DNA from: Actinomadura oligospora ATCC 43269
GTDB lineage: Bacteria > Actinomycetota > Actinomycetes > Streptosporangiales > Streptosporangiaceae
Direction: 5' to 3'
DNA: 64,000 nt
Assembly (NCBI RefSeq): GCF_000518265.1
Contig: NZ_KI912410.1
Coordinates: forward strand, 910,774-974,773
Position 1 is the stretch's first letter, and each line of letters opens with the position of its first letter. Shown here in pieces: positions 50,003 to 58,465 of this stretch. The notes under the pieces were generated by a model. That model had not been told where the DNA came from, ran no database searches, and saw only the letters and a program-made list of their open reading frames with translations. The position numbers were made by a program, and so were the translations under genes.

Positions 50003-52491
50003 GACCCCCGGCAGAGCAGAGCGCGGCCCCCGGCGGGGACGCCCCCCGAGCGGGCGACCGGCCCGCCGGCCCGGACGCCCGGCAGGGCGCTCCGTCCCCC
50101 CGCCATGCCCGCCCGACCTCCGTCGAGCCCACACCCCCCACCGACCCCGACCGCCCCACCGACTCCGCGCCGCCCGCCGAGTCCACGCCGTCCGGCGAGT
50201 CCGCGCCGTCCGCGGATCGCGTCGGCCCAGGCGGCCTCGCGCCGTCCCCCGGATCCGCCGCGCCCGCCGACTCTGCCGCGCCCTCCGACTCCGCACCGCC
50301 CGCCGATCCCACCGCGTCCGCCGAACCTCCAGCGTCCGCCGAACCTCCAGCGTCCGCCGAACCTCCAGCGTCCGCCGAACCCACGACGTCCGCCGACCTC
50401 TCAGCGTCCGCCGAACCCTCAGCGTCCGCCGCTCCGGCAACCCCCGCCGCAAACCCTCCGTCGCCCGAGGACCACACGTCCAACATGAGCGTCCATCCTG
50501 ACTCCGCGCCGGTCTCCGCACCCGCTCCCGCCGGCGACACCGGCACCGCCACCGGCACCGGCACCGCCACCGAACCGTCCACCGGCACCGGCGCCACGAC
50601 GGCGCCCGAAGCGAACGTCCTGTTCAGCACGGCGAAACCGAGACCGAAGCCCACCCCCGGGGACGGCCCGTCCACGGCCGACACCGCCAAGAGGACCCCC
50701 GACGACGTCGACCTCGCGGGCATCGGGGGCTGGACGACCGGCGAGAAGCTGGTCGCCGCGGCGAAGGCCGCCGAGGCCGGGACGCTGCCCGGCGTCGGGA
50801 CGCGCCAGGGCGAGCTGACCCGGGCGCTGTCCGGGCTGCGCGACCAGCTCGGCGCGTTCGAGCTGGTCCTGCCCGTCCCCGGTGTCGAGGAGGCCCGCGA
50901 GCAGCGGCTCGACCTGCGCAACCAGCTCGTCGACTACGCGCTGCCGCGCATCGAGGGCGCGAGCGCCCCGATGCTGGTCGTGCTCGGCGGATCCACCGGC
51001 GCGGGCAAGTCCACACTGGTCAACACGCTGGTCGGCAGCCGGGTCAGCGCGACCGGGGTGCTGCGTCCGACGACGTCCAGCCCGATCCTGGTCTGCCACC
51101 CCGAGCACGCCGAGTGGTTCCTCGAGGGCCCGCTGCTGCCCGGCATGGGCCGCGTCAAGGGCCCCGCGCCGGACGCGATCGCTGGCGACCAGCTCGTCGT
51201 GATCACCAGCGAGGAGATCCCGCCGGGCCTGGCCCTGCTGGACAGCCCCGACTTCGACTCGGTCTTCGAGGACCACTACGAGTTCGCGACCAAGCTCATG
51301 GCCGCCGCCGACGTCTGGCTGTGCGTGGTCACCGCGTCCCGGTACGCCGACGCGATGGTCTGGCAGATGCTCGAACGCGCCCGCGAGAACGGCGCGACCA
51401 TCGGCGTCGTGCTGTCCCGCGTCCAGGACGGCGCGGGCGGCGAGATCGTCGAGCACTTCGGCGAGATGCTCGTCGAGCACGGCGTCGGCGACGCGCGCCG
51501 GTTCACCGTCCCCGAGACCCGGGTCGAGGAGAGCCGCCTGCCCGAGGAGGCCGTCGAGGAGATCCGCGCCTGGATGACCGGCATCGCCGAGGACCCCGAC
51601 CACCGCCGCGTGGTGATCGGCGACACCCTCGGCGGCGTCCTGGACAGTCTCCGCACCCGCGTCCCCGAGCTGGCCGAGCACGTCAAGGCGCAGGTCGAGG
51701 TGCGCGCCGAGCTGGCCGGGCTGGTCGAGTCCGCCTACGGCGGCAACCTCGCCGAGCTGGACGAGGCGACCCGCAACGGCTCCCTCCTGCGCGGCGAGGT
51801 CCTCGCCCGCTGGCAGGACTTCGCGGGCACCGGCGACCTCCTGCGCGCGCTCCGCACCCGCCGCAACAAGCTCGGCTTCGGACGGCGCTCCGCGCGGCGG
51901 CACCGCAGCCCGGCTCGTGTGCGCGCGCTGAAGGGCGCCCTGCGCAGCGGCCTGGAGTCGCTGATCATCGCGTCCGCCGAACACGCCGCCGAGCAGGCCG
52001 TCACCGCCTGGCGCGACCATCCGGCCGGAGCGCAGGTGCTCGCCGGATCGTCGGTCTCCGGCCTCGGCGAGATCTCGCCCGAGCTGTCCCGCCGCGTCTC
52101 GCGCGCGGTCAGCTCCTGGCAGGACCACGTGCAGGAACTCGTCCGCACCGAGGGCGTCACCAAGCGTTCGGTCGCCAAGGTCGTGTCGTTCGACACCGAG
52201 GCGCTCGCGCTGGTCCTGATGATCGGGCTGCTCGGCTACGGCACGTCCGAGGTGAACGTCGAGGGCGGCAACAGCGCCGTCCCGCAGCGGCTGCTCAAGG
52301 CCCTGTTCGGCGCCGAGTCGCTGCGCGGCATGGGCGCCAAGGCGCGCGCCGACCTGCGCAGCCGGATCGCGATGCTGTTCGACGAGGAGGGCCTGCGGTT
52401 CGGGCAGGCGCTCGATTCCGCGGGCATCCCCGACGAGACCGTCCCCGTCCGGCTCTACCAGGCCGTCTACAACCTCGAGGTCGCCCGATGA
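49999..52491 (+). CDS. Dynamin-like GTPase, large, with disordered N-terminus
   Basis: From the GTG overlapping cobA this is 830 residues; from the ATG at 50485 it is 668. The first ~230 residues are Pro/Ala/Ser-rich with a SAEPPA repeat, so the shorter product is plausible. The GTPase core has P-loop GGSTGAGKST (about residue 330), switch TTSSPIL and a LLDSPDFDS Walker-B-like G3. A long helical region follows, rich in Arg and Glu, with one late hydrophobic stretch (ALALVLMIGLLGYGT). It overlaps a second GTPase gene by four bases. The pair resembles the tandem bacterial dynamin-like DynA/DynB of Streptomyces sporulation septa; this comparison is inference. Confidence 0.85.
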   Translation: MRPPAEQSAAPGGDAPRAGDRPAGPDARQGAPSPRHARPTSVEPTPPTDPDRPTDSAPPAESTPSGESAPSADRVGPGGLAPSPGSAAPADSAAPSDSAPPADPTASAEPPASAEPPASAEPPASAEPTTSADLSASAEPSASAAPATPAANPPSPEDHTSNMSVHPDSAPVSAPAPAGDTGTATGTGTATEPSTGTGATTAPEANVLFSTAKPRPKPTPGDGPSTADTAKRTPDDVDLAGIGGWTTGEKLVAAAKAAEAGTLPGVGTRQGELTRALSGLRDQLGAFELVLPVPGVEEAREQRLDLRNQLVDYALPRIEGASAPMLVVLGGSTGAGKSTLVNTLVGSRVSATGVLRPTTSSPILVCHPEHAEWFLEGPLLPGMGRVKGPAPDAIAGDQLVVITSEEIPPGLALLDSPDFDSVFEDHYEFATKLMAAADVWLCVVTASRYADAMVWQMLERARENGATIGVVLSRVQDGAGGEIVEHFGEMLVEHGVGDARRFTVPETRVEESRLPEEAVEEIRAWMTGIAEDPDHRRVVIGDTLGGVLDSLRTRVPELAEHVKAQVEVRAELAGLVESAYGGNLAELDEATRNGSLLRGEVLARWQDFAGTGDLLRALRTRRNKLGFGRRSARRHRSPARVRALKGALRSGLESLIIASAEHAAEQAVTAWRDHPAGAQVLAGSSVSGLGEISPELSRRVSRAVSSWQDHVQELVRTEGVTKRSVAKVVSFDTEALALVLMIGLLGYGTSEVNVEGGNSAVPQRLLKALFGAESLRGMGAKARADLRSRIAMLFDEEGLRFGQALDSAGIPDETVPVRLYQAVYNLEVAR
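50314..50421. repeat. 18-bp in-frame tandem repeat in GTPase gene
   Basis: Six copies of GCGTCCGCCGAACCTCCA-like units (the first three perfect, the others changed) encode the repeated SAEPPA segment of the disordered N-terminus. Period 18 keeps the frame. Confidence 0.9.
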
Positions 52492-54152
52492 CCACCTCGG
52501 CCCCGCCCGCCGTCGCCGACCTGCCACGGGATCCGGCCGCCGCCCCGGGCCTGACCGCGAGGCTGGACGCGCTCGACCGGATCACCACCGCGGGTGCCGG
52601 ACGCCTCGACCCGGCCCTGCTGGACGACGCCGCCGTCCTCCTCGACCGCGCGGGCCAGCGGCTCCGCCTGTCCGGCGAGCACACCGTGGTGACCCTCGCG
52701 GGCGGCACGGGCAGCGGCAAGTCCTCGCTGTTCAACGCCGTCTGCGGTCTGGAACTGTCCCCGACGGGCATGCGCCGCCCGATGACCTCCCGCGCGCACG
52801 CGTGCGTTTGGGGCCTGGACGGCGCGGGCCCGCTCCTCGACTGGCTCGACGTCGACAAGCGGCACCGCTACGCGCGCGCGTCCGCCCTCGACCTCCAGCG
52901 CGCGGACGACTCGCTCCAGGGCCTGGTCCTCATCGACCTGCCCGACCACGACTCCATCCAGGCCATGCACCGCGCCGAGGTCGACCGCTTCGTCTCGGTC
53001 GCCGACCTGCTGATCTGGGTCGTCGACCCGCAGAAATACGCCGACGCCGCGCTGCACCGCAACTACATCGTCCCGTTCGCCAGGCACGCGGGCGTGACGC
53101 TGATCGTCCTGAACCAGGTCGACCGGCTCGCCGCGGACGAGGTCGACGAGTGCGTCGCCGACCTGCGCCGCCTCCTGGAGGCCGAGGGCCTGGCCAAGCC
53201 CCGCATCGTCACCACGTCCGCCGTGACGGACGAGGGCGTGCGCGGCCTGCGCGAGGTGCTCGTCGACACCGTCGCCGCCCGCCAGGTGCGCGGCGACCGC
53301 CTCGCCGTGGACGTCAACGACATCGGCGAACGCTTCGCGCCCTACAAGGGCGAGGCCGAGCCGCCCACCGCCGTCGACGTTCCCCACGGCGACGCCCTCA
53401 AGCGCGCCCTCACGGACGCCGCGGGCGCTCCCGCCGTGGCCGAGGCCATGGAGAGCGCCTACGAGCTGCGCGCCGCCGACTTCATCAACTGGCCCATCCT
53501 GTCCATGGCGGCCCGCCTCCGCAGCGACCCCCTGCGCCGCATGCGCCTGGGACGGCTCCGCGAGGAGCTGCGCGGCGCCTTCACCGGCCCGACCGGCGCG
53601 CAGCAGGGCGAGGTCGACACCGCCCTGCTGGACGTCACGGACGAGGTCGTCGCGGACCTCCCCGCGGCCTGGGCCCGCTCCGTCCGCGCCGCCGCGCGCC
53701 GGAACGCCGCCGACCTGCCCGAAGAGCTCGGCGAGGCCATGCGGGACGCGCTTCCAGGCTTCAACCAGGTGCCACGCTGGTGGTGGCTGGTGAAGACCTG
53801 GCAGTACTTCCTCGTCCTGGTCTCCGTCCTCGGCCTGGCCTGGATCGGCCTGCTCGTCGCCTACGGCGTGGCCCACGTGGCCAAGGCCCCGAGCGGCTGG
53901 GTCGGCGAGGCCGGGCTCATTCCGTACGTGGCCGTCCTTGTGGTCTGCACGCTAGGTATGGGCTGGCTGACCACCGCGACCTCCCGGAACCTGGTGGCCC
54001 TCTCGTCCACCAAGCACGGCGAACGCATGGAACGCCACATGCGCGACCGCATCGCGACGGTGACCGAGCAGAAGGTGCTCGAGCCCATCAGCGAGGAACT
54101 GGCCCTCTACGCCGCCTTCCGAGACGACGTGGACCTGGTCAGAGGCGCCTGA
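52488..54152 (+). CDS. Dynamin/YfjP-like membrane GTPase
   Basis: This 554-residue GTPase begins at an ATG overlapping the previous stop (ATGA). The G motifs are complete: G1 LAGGTGSGKSSLFNAV, G3 LIDLPDHDSIQ and G4 LNQVDRLAADEVD. Helical segments follow, and near the C-terminus there are two membrane spans (FLVLVSVLGLAWIGLLVAYG and LIPYVAVLVVCTLGMGWLTT) flanked by long helices. The build fits a membrane-anchored bacterial dynamin-like protein working as a pair with the larger GTPase. The likely role is membrane remodelling at the division site or envelope, not proven by sequence. Confidence 0.87.
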   Translation: MTTSAPPAVADLPRDPAAAPGLTARLDALDRITTAGAGRLDPALLDDAAVLLDRAGQRLRLSGEHTVVTLAGGTGSGKSSLFNAVCGLELSPTGMRRPMTSRAHACVWGLDGAGPLLDWLDVDKRHRYARASALDLQRADDSLQGLVLIDLPDHDSIQAMHRAEVDRFVSVADLLIWVVDPQKYADAALHRNYIVPFARHAGVTLIVLNQVDRLAADEVDECVADLRRLLEAEGLAKPRIVTTSAVTDEGVRGLREVLVDTVAARQVRGDRLAVDVNDIGERFAPYKGEAEPPTAVDVPHGDALKRALTDAAGAPAVAEAMESAYELRAADFINWPILSMAARLRSDPLRRMRLGRLREELRGAFTGPTGAQQGEVDTALLDVTDEVVADLPAAWARSVRAAARRNAADLPEELGEAMRDALPGFNQVPRWWWLVKTWQYFLVLVSVLGLAWIGLLVAYGVAHVAKAPSGWVGEAGLIPYVAVLVVCTLGMGWLTTATSRNLVALSSTKHGERMERHMRDRIATVTEQKVLEPISEELALYAAFRDDVDLVRGA

Positions 54153-54250
54153 CCGGCACCTGCCGCTAGCCTCCGCCTAAGCAACCGCACCGGTTGTCCA
54201 CACCTGCGCCGCCGACTTTCCAAGGACCCTCACCCTCCGCGATCGTGGAG

Positions 54251-54279
54251 TGCGGAAGCGTCACGAGAACGCTTCCGCA
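54251..54279. promoter_or_regulatory. Inverted repeat in ssb 5' region
   Basis: TGCGGAAGCGT, a 7-nt spacer and ACGCTTCCGCA form a perfect 11-bp inverted repeat. It ends 25 bases before the SSB start, upstream of the GGAGGA ribosome site. It could be a protein operator, an RNA hairpin bound by SSB, or a terminator for the GTPase transcript. Confidence 0.55.
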
Positions 54280-54304
54280 CACCACGAGACAAACCGGAGG
54301 AACC

Positions 54305-54781
54305 ATGAACGAGGCCCAGATCACCGTCATCGGCTGGGTGGCCGACACCCCGCAGTTCCTGATCACCGCGAACGGCACCCCGTACCTGTCGATGCGCCTG
54401 GCCTGCACCCCGCGCCGCTTCGACCGCACGACCGGTCAGTGGGCGGACGTCGAGACCATGTTCCTGACCGTCAACTGCTGGCGCGGCCTGGCCGAGAACA
54501 TCAACTCCTCGGAGTTCGCCCGGGGTCATCCCGTGATCGTCACCGGCCGCCTCCGCATCCGCCAGTACGAGCGCGACGGCCAGTGGCGCTACTGCGCCGA
54601 GATCGAGGCGACGACCCTCGGCCACGACCTGACCCGGGGCACCGCCGACTTCCGCACCGCGTCCCGGTCGTCTTCCCTCACCGAGTCCGACCGCCGCGAG
54701 GCCCAGGAGCTCTCCGACCTCTTCGCCCTCACCGGCGACCAGCCCACCGAAGAGCCCACCGAACCCGCCAAGGCCGCCTAA
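54305..54781 (+). CDS. ssb: Single-stranded DNA-binding protein, short paralogue
   Basis: This 158-residue SSB has an N-terminal OB fold (about 1-112; MNEAQITVIGWVADTPQFLI, then LTVNCWRGLAENINSSEFA and VTGRLRIRQYERDGQW). It lacks the acidic DDxPF-type tip that recruits replication partners and ends EEPTEPAKAA instead. A tail-less SSB of this length resembles Streptomyces SsbB, which acts in chromosome segregation during sporulation, rather than the essential SsbA. GGAGG four bases before the ATG supports the start. A hairpin terminator follows, and an 11-bp inverted repeat precedes it. Confidence 0.92.
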   Translation: MNEAQITVIGWVADTPQFLITANGTPYLSMRLACTPRRFDRTTGQWADVETMFLTVNCWRGLAENINSSEFARGHPVIVTGRLRIRQYERDGQWRYCAEIEATTLGHDLTRGTADFRTASRSSSLTESDRREAQELSDLFALTGDQPTEEPTEPAKAA

Positions 54782-54808
54782 CCCAACCCACCCGACACCC
54801 CTTGCAAG

Positions 54809-54833
54809 GCCGGGCCGCCCCAAGCGGCCCGGC
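54809..54833 (+). terminator. Terminator hairpin after ssb
   Basis: GCCGGGCCGC and GCGGCCCGGC form a perfect 10-bp stem with a 5-nt loop, 28 bases after the ssb stop. There is no U run, as is common in actinomycetes. Confidence 0.65.
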
Positions 54834-55420
54834 TCCCACCCCCACGCCCCCTGGCGCCCCCGGCGTGACCAGCCTCGGCGCGTCATCCGCGCGAGCCAAC
54901 ATCACCCCGCGCGCCCTCCGCGCGCGGGCCACCACCCCATGCACCCCGTCCGCACGGCCTGTGACCAGTCCGCGTCCCCTCTCCATGAGGACCGCCATCT
55001 CATGCGCACCCATCCACATGGCCCGCCACCACCCCGCGCTCCGCCTCTGCACTGACCGCTGGCATCCCGCGTCCCCTCTGCGCGGCCACAACCCCATCCA
55101 CCTTGCCCGCGCGGTCCGCCACCAGCGACCCGCGCACCTGATCAGCGGAGGCCAACATCACCTCGTGCGTCCTCTCCGCGAACCGCCACCACATGGGAGA
55201 TCCGTACACACGGGCCGCCACCAGCCCGAGCTCTTACGTGTGGGCCGCCACACACGCGCACTCTCTCCCTGTGTGTGGGTGGCCAGCCCACACGCGTCGT
55301 GCTCGTGCGGGCTGCCAGCGCCTAACGCGGGCGCTGTCCGTTGGGCTCAACACCACGAGGCGACCCCGCACAAGCGATCACTCCGAGGCAGACCAGGTCC
55401 CACCGGAGGAGGAGTGGGGA

Positions 55421-55530
55421 AGGCGCGGAGGAGGCGCGGAGGAGGCGCGGAGGAGGCGCGGGGGAGGCGCGGAGGAGGCGCGGAGGAGGCGCGGGGGAGG
55501 CGCGGGGGAGGCGCGGGGGAGGCGCGGGGG
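55421..55530. repeat. 11-bp tandem repeat, ten copies
   Basis: AGGCGCGGAGG and its variant AGGCGCGGGGG alternate for ten uninterrupted 11-bp units (A-type at positions 1-3, 5 and 6; G-type at 4 and 7-10). The period, close to one helical turn, is not a multiple of three, and the strand is strongly purine-skewed. Confidence 0.92.
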
Positions 55531-55637
55531 AGGCGCAGGCCCCTGGGCCGGTGAACAAGTCGAAGCCTCGCCCCGTCTGAAGGTAGAGGAGCAAATGCGG
55601 CGGGGCCTGACAGTCCACCCTGGCCGTCAGCCACGGC

Positions 55638-55702
55638 TCGTCCGCCACGGCCGTCCGCCACGGCCGTCCGCCACGGCCGTCCGCCGTGGTCGTCCGCCAC
55701 GG
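55638..55702. repeat. 13-bp tandem repeat, five copies
   Basis: CCGTCCGCCACGG-like 13-bp units repeat five times with minor changes. They are non-coding and sit 107 bp after the 11-bp array. Confidence 0.88.
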
Positions 55703-56242
55703 ACGGGGGTGGGGTGGGGCGAGGGATGGACGGCGAGAGTGGGGGCGACGGGAGGGGGCGGCTGGCCATGGACATCGGGGCCATGGATCTCGGGGGCGTG
55801 GGCATCGGGGCGTGGAGGGCTGGGCTTGGGTGGCCCGGTGGGCGTGCGGTCGGCCGGAGTGGGCGGTGCACCGCCGGGGCGGCGCGGCCCGTCCGAGGAG
55901 GGCGCGGCCACCGGGCCGGGCGGTCTTGCGAGGCCGGTCGCGGGCCGGGACGGGAACCGCCGCGGGGGGGCAGAAGCCGGCGCTGGCGATTCGGCCCGGT
56001 GCGGCGCGGGCCTCGGGTCAGGAAGGCCGCCTGCCGCGGAACGCTTCCGCGGCGAAGGCACACTGTCGTGATGCCACCACAGTGCGCAGGGCCCAGAGCG
56101 CTAGACCCAGGAAACGCCGCGCATGGTGGATTCCCCCTCCAGATGTGCGGGGGGCCGCGGAGCCCCGCGGCCCCTATGGACGGCCACGGCGGCCGTCCGC
56201 CTGTTGAGGTATCGAAGGTACCGGTTTCCGACGCACTCCGCA

Positions 56243-56272
56243 CACGTTGCAACTATCGTGTTACACAACGTG
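56243..56272. promoter_or_regulatory. CACGTTG/CAACGTG inverted repeat before diguanylate cyclase
   Basis: CACGTTG (56243-56249) and CAACGTG (56266-56272) form a 7-bp inverted repeat with a 16-nt spacer in a locally AT-richer stretch, 18 bases before the GGDEF start. Its position over the likely promoter suggests an operator. Confidence 0.45.
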
Positions 56273-56289
56273 ATGCATAGGGGGGAAGG

Positions 56290-57579
56290 ATGACGGCAGT
56301 GCAGTCGTCCGCCGAGGACCGAGGTGGCGACCTGACCCACACGTCCCGGCGCCCAGGGGGATCCGGGCGGCCGTCCCTGCTGGCCGTCTACGTTCCCGCG
56401 GTGGTGCTCCTGCACCTGGCGCTGACCGCGATGGGGCTCTGGCGCACCTCGTTCCGGCTGGAAGATCTACTCACATTTACCGCTCTGTTGGCCTGCGGCG
56501 CGGTCTGCATCGAGGCGTCCCGGCGACTCGGGATGCCCGCGGGCGTCGCCCGCGACCTGCTCTCGGCGTGGTGGCTGCCGGTGGCGCTGCTGCTCCCGCC
56601 GGTCTACGCGCTGCTGATCCCCATCCCGCTGCAGACGCTGCTCCAGTTCCGCGTCCGCCGCACGCTGCTGTACCGGCGCGTTATGGTGACCTCGGCGCTC
56701 GGCCTGGCGGGAGCGTGCGCGAGCGTGGTCTTCCACTCCGTGGTGCCCGAGCCGCTGGCGGACGGCCCCGGCTGGGTCGTCGACGGCTACCCGGGCATCC
56801 CGGTCGCGATCGCGTGCGCGGCCCTGTTCACCGTCCTCAACGCGGGGATCGTCGCCGTCGCCGCCCACGCGGCCGCCCCCGAGAGCCGGTGGCGCGAGGT
56901 CCTCTGGAACCGCGAGAGCCTCCTGCTGGACGTCGTGGAGCTGTGCGTCGGCGTGATCGTCACGATCACCAGCGCGGTCTCCCCGGCGCTCCTCCTGCTG
57001 GCGCTGCCCCCGGTCGTCCTGCTGCAGCGCAGCCTGATGCACCAGCAACTCCAGGCCGCCGCCCGGGCCGACGCCAAGACCGGCCTGCTGAACGCCGCAG
57101 CCTGGCAGCGGGAGGCCGACACCGAGCTGTCCCGCGCCCAGCGCACCGACGAGGCCCTCGCCCTGCTCCTGATCGACATCGACCACTTCAAGAGGGTCAA
57201 CGACAACCACGGCCACCTGGTCGGCGACCAGGTGCTGATCGGTGTCGCGACCACCCTGTGCGGCCAGGTCCGAGACTACGACGTCGTCGGCCGCTTCGGC
57301 GGCGAGGAGTTCGTCGTCCTGCTCCCCGGCGCCGACACCGTCGAGGCGTGCCGCATCGCCGAACGACTCCGTGGCCGCGTCCGCCGCCTCGCCGTCCCCG
57401 CCGAACGCGGCACCGTGGCCGTCACGATCTCCGTGGGCGTCGCCCTCCTCCACACCCACGGCTCCGACCTCATCGAACTCCTCGCCGCCGCCGACCTCGC
57501 CCTCTACCGAGCCAAGGAATCCGGCCGAGACCGAGTCTGCCTCCCCGCCGTAGAAAACCCCCACCCCTCCGAAGACTGA
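56290..57579 (+). CDS. Membrane-bound diguanylate cyclase (GGDEF)
   Basis: This 429-residue protein makes cyclic-di-GMP. After a polar start come about eight hydrophobic segments (residues ~30-255) forming a membrane sensor. The GGDEF domain covers the last 170 residues, with DAKTGLLNAAAW, LLIDIDHFKRVNDNHGHLVG and the active-site GGEEF. An RxxD inhibitory site (RDYD, five residues before GGEEF) is intact, so product feedback is expected. No EAL domain is present. In Streptomyces, c-di-GMP gates development through BldD, so a developmental role is likely. The GGGGGAAGG site is next to the ATG. Confidence 0.93.
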   Translation: MTAVQSSAEDRGGDLTHTSRRPGGSGRPSLLAVYVPAVVLLHLALTAMGLWRTSFRLEDLLTFTALLACGAVCIEASRRLGMPAGVARDLLSAWWLPVALLLPPVYALLIPIPLQTLLQFRVRRTLLYRRVMVTSALGLAGACASVVFHSVVPEPLADGPGWVVDGYPGIPVAIACAALFTVLNAGIVAVAAHAAAPESRWREVLWNRESLLLDVVELCVGVIVTITSAVSPALLLLALPPVVLLQRSLMHQQLQAAARADAKTGLLNAAAWQREADTELSRAQRTDEALALLLIDIDHFKRVNDNHGHLVGDQVLIGVATTLCGQVRDYDVVGRFGGEEFVVLLPGADTVEACRIAERLRGRVRRLAVPAERGTVAVTISVGVALLHTHGSDLIELLAAADLALYRAKESGRDRVCLPAVENPHPSED

Positions 57580-58451
57580 CCCCCACCACCCGCGCCCGCA
57601 GGCCCTCGCCTACGTCCACCCCGCCGCGCCCGCAGGCCCCCCGCCCACCCAGCCACACTCACCTTCGCCGCCCGCATCCGCTGGCCCACTGCGGGCGACG
57701 CCCATCGGACCGCTTCCGCCTGGCCACGTGCGCCTGGCTGTGTGCCCCGGCCAGGTGCCCCGGCCAGGTGCCCCGGCCGCGTGCCCCCGGCTACGTGCGT
57801 CGGCTTGCGTCCGTCCGGCCACCTTGCTTCGGTGACGGCCACGGGCTGCGCCTGCGCGGGCGGTCCACCCGACTGCGCCCACGCCATGTCCACTCGGCTC
57901 CGCCTGTGCCCCGCCCCGCCACCCAGCCACGCTCGCCCGTCCGCGTTTATTGCCTGCGTCCGCCTGCTTGCTCGTGTCCGTCGGGCCAGCTCCGTGCGGG
58001 CGGTGCTCATCGGTCTGGGGCGGTCTGCCTGTGCCCGTCGCCCGTGCGGGGGTGCCCGGCGGCAGGGGGCGCGTGGTCAGGTTCGCTTGTTCGTGTCTTG
58101 GTTTGGCCCTTGCGTGGGCTCGGCTTCGCCTGGTCGCGGACTGCCGGGGCTGGAGGGGCGGGGGGCGTGGTTTCGGACACATTTGGGGGGTTGGGGCAGG
58201 TCAGGTGGGGGATTTGCTGGCTGTGGCCCTTGATCATGAGGGGTGCGTGGTGCGGACGTCGTGAGGGTGGCGCGGGGGGCTGCCGCGCGGGTGGGGCTTG
58301 GGGGTGGGGGTGAGGGCGGGAGCGGGGAGGGGTGCTGGGGGTGGTGTGTCGGGTGGGGGGCGTGGGGCGCTGGGGATGGGGGGATGGGGTGGGTTTGGGA
58401 GTGAGGGGGCGGGGTCTTCGAAGGGTGCGACGAACGGTGCCCGGGACCCAA
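57580..58451. other. Long non-coding region, low complexity
   Basis: About 870 bp lack a supportable gene. The left half is C-rich with a 13-bp GTGCCCCGGCCAG repeat (about 57742-57780); the right half is strongly G-rich on the plus strand (58140-58420). The ettA promoter lies at its right end. Confidence 0.55.
57742..57780. repeat. 13-bp tandem repeat, three copies
   Basis: GTGCCCCGGCCAG is repeated twice perfectly and once with the ending changed to CGC. It is non-coding. Confidence 0.85.
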
Positions 58452-58457
58452 TAGGCT
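58452..58457 (+). promoter_or_regulatory. Candidate -10 box of ettA
   Basis: TAGGCT ends eight bases before the ATG at 58466. If it is the -10 element, the message would be leaderless or nearly so, although GAGG three bases before the ATG could also act as a weak ribosome site. Confidence 0.4.
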
Positions 58458-58465
58458 TGAGGATT

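Larger units (their letters stand above)
54834..56242. other. Long non-coding, repeat-rich region
   Basis: I find no convincing gene in about 1.4 kb. Open frames exist on both strands, but they lack plausible domains and run through simple repeats. The segment holds a ten-copy 11-bp array (55421-55530), a five-copy 13-bp array (55638-55702) and pyrimidine-rich CAC/CGC tracts at 54880-55330. The right end carries the diguanylate cyclase promoter region. Confidence 0.6.

Noticed and set aside
55421..55530. CRISPR-like array
   Set aside because: The units are 11 bp and directly contiguous, with no unique spacers; no cas genes are present anywhere in the window.
55193..56252. Open frames on both strands between ssb and the diguanylate cyclase
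   Set aside because: They translate mainly simple repeats (Arg/Gly or Pro/Ala runs), contradict each other and show no conserved-looking segment.
57580..58465. Possible genes in the gap before ettA
   Set aside because: The frames are low-complexity Arg/Pro or Gly/Val stretches over C-rich then G-rich DNA, without codon periodicity or motifs.
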